This document shows, piece by piece, positions 57,721 to 64,000 of a stretch of DNA of 64,000 nucleotides. This DNA is from Siphonodentalium dalli (lineage: Eukaryota; Mollusca; Scaphopoda; Gadilida; Siphonodentaliidae), in assembly GCA_032622095.1 (NCBI GenBank), contig CP136066.1:192130816-192194815 (forward strand), given 5' to 3'. The stretch's first letter is position 1, and each line of letters starts with the position of its first letter. Position numbers and translations under genes: made by a program. The notes below the pieces were generated by a model. That model searched no databases, was not told the origin of the DNA, and worked only from the letters and a program-made list of their open reading frames with translations.

Positions 57721-57729
57721 GTATTATAG

Positions 57730-60540
57730 CTAAAGTGCGTTTCCATTATTAAATGCAATTTATTGTTTGCATGATGACGGAGACCAAAATATGGCGGTCA
57801 AGTATATAACAGAAATCAGATGAGCTTTGTCTGCCTCAAATTTATAACATTTCGTGAAAACAAATACGGGAAAACAGCACAAATGACGTATCCAGTAGTA
57901 TATATTACGGCGATTCATTACATTCATTTCATTACATTAGTCATATGAACTAGTTCTGTATTTAACATATCTTTTAATTTGCGAAATAATAAACCCAAAG
58001 CTCAACATTCCTCATCTATAAAGTTATAACACTGCGAACAAAGGTACCTCTGAGAATCGTAACCAAGAATAAAACAACAAATGCGCAGTTGTAGATGTCA
58101 TTTTGTGAGACATAATTATATGACAATCACACTCGCTATCAGAGGGATATTAAAATACAAGATGACACCCCATGATATGGATGTCACTTGAATTTTGCGA
58201 AGAAGTACAACAGCCAGAGAAGAGATGTCCTTTTGTGATGCTTTGCGCCGGATTTGTTGTTACGTGCCAGAAGTCTTCAACATCCGTTCAAATTGTTTGT
58301 TTGTTCGCTCTAGTGCCTGTAGTTAATTGTAGGTATCACGCGATAAGTTAACTTTTCAATAATAATATTTTGGAATGGAAAAGATTGCTTTTCTCATCAT
58401 AAGTACTACATATCTCTAATAGTCAACCATTCAATTAGCGTTCCGTGACTAAAGGTCAAATATGACTCCAGTGGCGACATGCTTATAGAGACATAGAGGG
58501 ATCTGAAAAATACATTTCTAATTCCCACATTTTCATTGAATATTAGTCATACAATGTACAATGTGAATCTATGCATTTGCAGCATTGGGCACTTGAGCAT
58601 GGCTTTCCCAGGTTTTCAGGAGAAACTCAAAGGACTCTCCTGCGTAAACAAGAAAACAACACTATATGCCAGTGATTTTGAGTTGATCACATCACTCTGG
58701 CTTACAATCAGTTACTTGTATCCCCCTTAAAACACTACGCCAATGACGAGTATGTTATGCATCCCGATCAGCAACACTGATATGAGGACCATGTTAAGTG
58801 AAACTAACAATCGAATATCTGTGCAAGTTTGGGGGTATGTCGGTTATGTGTGCTGCACTGAGTATATTGATTCCGCCGTAAGATATGCGCTGTCTTTCCG
58901 CCACCCATAAGCATACAATGTTGTGATGTGGCCTAGCCGCCATAGACCAAACCATAAGCACAATTTGAATATCAATATATCAAGACTAATGACTAGTGTT
59001 TATTGTGAATTGCTTTATGCCTATCCTGATTTCAATTGTGTTTACATTTGCTACTAGCCTACAGTTTGTCATTACTTACCAGTTTATCCAATTCAAATGC
59101 CACCTATGACTCAAAAGAATCGTGGACAACACATCTTTTTCCAGTGACATCCTGGTTTGCTAGTGAGTTGCCGCGCTTATGGATATAATCTGACGGCAAT
59201 CACAAATGTAACACCAACGTGCATGTTCAATGGAGATTATCGCACTGTCACCTATGTATCAATAAAATGAATTAGCATGAGAGATATTACTATACATGCA
59301 TTCCAGACCCACGTCCCTAAGAACTTATACAGATATGATATCCGGAGATATAGAAGATTCAATTTCAATTAGTTTAGCCCGGAAACTCAGTATCTTCTGT
59401 TTGTAACATATATGAATCCGATTGACATTCCAACAATTGAATGCACATATTACTCGAGACTAAAATATCAATGTACGGAAAAACATGCACATCAAGACAC
59501 ATAATGGCAAGAACAACTTATATGCATACAAGTAGGTGTGCGGTGTTCTCTTGTGGGAAGCTGGGCCGAAACTCGGACGATTATACAAAGCAACAAGGTC
59601 TCGACCACTATAACTAATATTTATAAACCGGTTCACACCCCTCGGCCAATCAAATTGCTCCAATTCATGAACAATATTTCTTGTATGAATCTGTATTTCA
59701 ACGGGGCCAAAATACAGACTTGAGCTAAATATCACACATAAATTGACATTAATTGGATAGTAAGCTGAAAGGAGATCGGAGCGGTAGGTGTGAAATTCTA
59801 ACAATGCGCCATGATAATGATCGCACCAGTCACTCGGAAGTTAAAACACGGATCATTCCATTATTAGCGGACATACCTGTATAGGGGTGGTCTGCATGGG
59901 TGGGGTCCCAACACTTTCGGTTGAATATGTTATGGTTTGTCGGGAGGGGCGGGTGATTGGAAGTAAATTGAACGAGATCCAAACCTGTTTCGAATGTATA
60001 ATCCACAATAATCACTTAATGATCTTTTGAATGGTACATTGCGAATATTTCACAAACTGTTCACATATACATGCATGTGCGCGGAAAATACAGGCTCTAT
60101 ACACAGGTTTGCTTACGTCTTTTGTTATGAATTCCGGTGATATTTCATCGCACAAACTTTATGTAATGTGGAATAATTTCACGTCCGAGTCCGAACACAA
60201 CCGGCACATTGTCTCCTGTGTTCTGAACGATAATTCCATTATGGCAACAAGGTGAAAAATAACCCAAACAGCTGAAACAGTATATTGTCACAAGGAATAA
60301 CTTTTTTCATCAAGAAACACGTTATCAGTATAAAGCGTTCTCAAAGTCGGACACAAAATGGTTTATCAATGCTGATATATCAGACGCATGCAAGTGAGCC
60401 GATTGTCAACGGACATTTGACGGATTATTCAACAGGAGTAGCGAACACCACAATCCATTCAATTGACTTTTGTTTAGGTAATCATCGAATATAATGTGAC
60501 TCAATTGTGTTTGCCTTGGGTGTGAACCGTTTTATAAATA
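57730..60540. other. No recognised gene between modular arrays
   Basis: Scattered short ORFs only; none with a domain, signal peptide plus Cys pattern, or similarity within the window. Confidence 0.45.
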
Positions 60541-60544
60541 TGTC

Positions 60545-60624
60545 ATAACCCCCTTGGGTGTCTGTACAAGGAATACAGACCGCAGCCGGTCTATATTCCT
60601 TGTACAGACACCCAAGGGGGTTAT
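60545..60624. repeat. Near-perfect 38-bp hairpin
   Basis: Arms 60545-60582 and 60587-60624 differ at about one position, with a 4-base loop. Confidence 0.9.
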
Positions 60625-61085
60625 AACCTATACTTATAACGCTGATTGCATTGTATGGACATTGTGGTATCATGTTATGTCACTAAAGAGCATTGTGTCC
60701 GTATGCGCTGATGAATTCCGTGTTATATTGATAGGTAGTTACTATGAGGTGTGAACTTTGATTGCTCGTGGACTCATATCCCACTTTCCCAAAACCAGAG
60801 ATCGATTATGTATCTTATTTGCTGGGGTTCAAAATGTATGCCATTTTTTTGTGTATTGCATGTAACAATAGATAATGATTCTGTTATTTAATGTTTCATT
60901 TTTCTTACATTTTTTAGGAAGTAAAATAAAAAAACATCCATTACCCTGCAGGCAGCCCCACACATATATAGAAACATATAGAAGAGTGTCGTCTGCTCAT
61001 GTTTGTCTGGGGCTCTGTATGGGTGAAATTATAAAATTGTTAAAGAATACAAGAAAAAATTATTAAAATTGTAAAAAATTGTTAG

Positions 61086-61154
61086 GCCAATGCATTCTCT
61101 TATATATGCGAGGCGACCTATGGTCGACTCGCATATATAAGAGAATGCATTGGC
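61086..61154. repeat. Perfect 27-bp inverted repeat
   Basis: Arms 61086-61112 and 61128-61154 are exact reverse complements; the loop contains a further short 'cgacc/ggtcg' pairing. Confidence 0.9.
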
Positions 61155-61159
61155 ACAGG

Positions 61160-61925
61160 GTAAAAAACTGTTGCAAGGCTCTCTGAAAATGTTGGCGGAA
61201 ATTCAAAAGGGCATGTTAAGGAGGACTAAACATTCTAGACTATCACAATATATTAATGAAAGTTATATGTTAGTATTGAACATTACAACATCACTTCGTA
61301 CCGCATCGAATTCATGATTATTTTAACGGTTAATGACCACCCTCTATAACTATCAGATGTCTACGTATTGTTAATGCTTTACTGACTTAACGTCTCAAAA
61401 TGACATCAAATGTGTCAAACAATAGTCAAAATGCGCATTGGAGATCGATACACGATTATTCTCTTTATTTTACACATCTATATCGCCAGGCTGCCGTGGA
61501 TGTAACTCAGCAAATTAAACTATTTAAGTCATTCTCTGAATTTCGCGAAGTGTTTTTTTATTTTTGTCGGTTTGTCTTTCTCCAAATATTTGATATAAAG
61601 TTCCTGATAATTGCTAAAACGAAACAACCTAAACATTCAACAAAGGCAAATTTCCATCCAGTGCCATAGCTAATGGCGTGACATTTGGAACCTGGTGTAG
61701 GATACTACCAAACCAATGGCAACACGAAAGACACGGTTTACCCGCCCGTACGGAGCTGATCGACGGTTTAGTCATTTCAAAGCTTTTTATAAAAAAAATG
61801 TATTACCACCATCACTCAAATACAACATATCGCTGTCTAATATAAACACACAATCTAACAATTATGTCGCTGCAAAATGCCGTATGACACATTTTGACCG
61901 GCTTTCGTATTCATTGTTCGTAACG
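61160..61925. other. No recognised gene
   Basis: Two short plus-strand ORFs (61400-61669, 61716-61931) have no family; nothing else supported. Confidence 0.4.
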
Positions 61926-61929
61926 TTTT

Positions 61930-64000
61930 GACATTAGAATTAGCCGTCATGTTGGGCGCCATCTTGGAGTTTCTACGAAGACCCGATGTGGATGCAAATT
62001 TTACATTTTATGTTTCTTCGTTGTATTCAACACGAAGTAATTCCGAACGATTTGCTTAACTCTTTGCATTCTGGACTAGAGTCACACGTGCCGCCATTAT
62101 GTGAACGTTTGTGACTGTGTGATCGTTAAGTTTTTATTTACTAATTTCCCAACTGATAAGATGAATTAATGGTGAAACTACTGTTCGATATGAAATATCG
62201 TTTATGTAGTCGCTTCAATGATATACAATATGCCACCGTGGACGTCCCCTTTAGAGTTCGTTCGTATGTCCGTTCGCTAAGTGTCACAATTAAAACTGGA
62301 CGCCGTGCTGGACGCCATATTGGATTTTAATATTCTTCCTATAGTGAATATGGATGGAAATTTACACATGTCACTTCGTATATGTGTTCTACATTAAATT
62401 AAACAAAAATACTGCACATCATGCTATCGTTCGTGGTTCCAATCGCAGGCGATAACTTTATTTTGAATTTTATGACATTGGACGGATGGTTAAAGTTGTA
62501 CCTATTATTTTACCAATTGAATAGATGCATTAATGATGAATTAATTGTTCAAATTTGCCGTGAAAGAAAATGCACAATAATTACTCCTATCACCAGAAAT
62601 GTTATTATTGCTACTATTATATTACTCGCACTATTCATAGCCGTCCTTAGTTGGCCATGAATGAATACAGAAATGTCGACCAGAGCACATAACTAATTAT
62701 TACTTCCATTGTGTATATATATACCCACATCACATGTTCTTATACTCTGTTAAAGAAACTATATCTACTTGTTCACCACCGATAACAGCCGACCTTCACC
62801 CACGGGACTAAGGCTACGTTCACACACCTCGACAAATTGCACGCCAAATTTCCACACGATTCGTCAAATTAAAGCCAATTCCTGCACATATGAATGATAT
62901 ATCTTGAATTCTTAATGTATATTATTTTAGCATTAGAACATATGATTTTAGATACAAAACAAAAATACCGATTACACAGTTGACCCTTACAAATAGTTTT
63001 ATATTGTATGTCTGAAATCTCTAAAATTCCATGATCGCATATTTATTTCCAGGCTTCGAAACTGTCCAATATATAATAGACGGCAATGACTGAAAATAAT
63101 ACTCGTAGTTTATACTCCATATTTAGCAAATCGTTGACATGTAAGTCAAATGCTACGTATTCCCCTGACAAGGTATCCTGGTTCGTGAACGTGGCCTCAG
63201 TCGGGATTGTATGTAAGTTACGTATGAAAGCTGGTATGTCTGTAGAGAGCGCAAGACAGAGCGATAGGCGTGTGTCTGCATATTAATGCATTCTTTAGAT
63301 GTAACTTGTATTAGCTATGTATACGTATGTTCAAATGTTATTCAATAAAAATATAAGAGAATGAAAAAAAAATAAAAAAAAAATAAAAATGATGAAATTA
63401 ATGTTTGACATGAAATGCTATTCTATGTAGTCATTACAGTAATATAGAACCACTGGAGACGTTCCTTTTCTGGAATTTTCGTATGTCGATTCACTAAGTT
63501 TAAAAATAAAAACTGACCGCCATAGTGGACGCCATCTTGGATTTTGCTACTTTTCTAATGGTGAATATTATTGGAAATTCGCATTTTACACTTGATGTGC
63601 GTGTTCTACACTAAATAAAAGCAAATATTATACTACTCATTGTTCTATCATTCTGAGATCCAATCCGGCGATGGCTATATTTCGCATATTATGCCATTTT
63701 GGAGGGTTAAGTTTTTGCCTATTATTGCAAAATTTGTAGGGACAGGATAATAAAGTTATTACCTCCCGGTAGAAAATGCTCCAATATTTCCAAGCATATA
63801 TGACAAGATAAGCTAGGTCCAGCGTGCTAGTTTGTTTACAGAGTTGACGGGCGACATATTTTTCTGAATCGTCATGATTGTTTTTACGCAGAACGTTACA
63901 TTCTCTACCATGACGTCCTGAAATCTCAAATAAACCAGAAAAATAAGAACATTCCGATCTAGCATTACCATGTTTCCCCATAATAACAAATATAACGTTC
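61930..64000 (-). repeat. Right array of the second inverted modular repeat pair, running off the window
   Basis: Minus-orientation modules contain 'gggcgccatcttgga' (61955), 'gacgccatattggat' (62310) and 'gacgccatcttggat' (63528), with the 'ggacgtcccctt' and 'gagacgttccttttctg' blocks. They match 56480-57720 in reverse complement. 63360-63390 is an A-rich tract. 62660-63360 shows no module. The matching segment 63637-63981 keeps a 114-codon minus-strand ORF (Cys/His-containing, no known domain), while its partner at 56.5 kb does not. Confidence 0.75.

Overview
This window looks like AT-rich nuclear DNA from an animal, most likely a marine invertebrate (mollusc, brachiopod or similar; the phylum cannot be settled from sequence alone). 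The reasons are an intron-poor rhodopsin-family GPCR exon, several APE-type non-LTR retrotransposons, a Ty3/gypsy-type LTR element, TTAA and TA MITEs, minisatellites and many perfect palindromes. There are no operons, bacterial promoters, tRNAs or CRISPR arrays. Most of the sequence is layered mobile DNA.

Left part (1-20 kb): fragments of a non-LTR element, here called family A (1-720 minus, 2165-2715 plus); one GPCR exon (3454-4212); a large inverted pair of modular repeats (5176-6430 and 10130-11405) around a 380-bp tandem duplication; a TA-flanked 1.4-kb MITE-like element; a 200-bp palindromic TTAA MITE beside a 5'-truncated non-LTR copy (family C); and a 113-bp minisatellite.

Middle (20-35 kb): family B non-LTR elements whose N-terminal leader ends in a 2A ribosome-skipping motif (GDIEQNPGP). 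One copy (20.5-21.6 kb, plus) has lost its enzymatic core. A near full-length copy (25758-30034, minus) has inserted into the 3' UTR of a relative and left a 13-bp target duplication. A third copy (23.3-25.7 kb) is 5' truncated. Next to these is a long family A copy (30.2-34.8 kb, minus) with APE endonuclease, RT and a C-terminal zinc motif, plus a tandemly repeated leader.

35-46 kb: an LTR retrotransposon (36087-42454) with near-identical 864-bp LTRs and a 4-bp target duplication (ATGG) splits a family C non-LTR copy. It has gag, a textbook -1 frameshift heptamer right before the gag stop, a protease, and a large internal pol deletion that fuses the protease-RT linker to the integrase C-terminus. 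Beyond pol it carries an unrecognised ORF with a PPxY motif and a duplicated Cys/Leu-rich tail. A second family C copy faces it tail to tail.

Right part (46-64 kb): no convincing host gene. It contains several palindromes, a double palindrome at 49.2-49.5 kb, a 53-bp minisatellite of about 54 units (49821-52697) that is open in all three minus frames, a degenerate AT-rich array, and a second inverted pair of modular repeats (56.5-57.7 kb and 61.9-64 kb).
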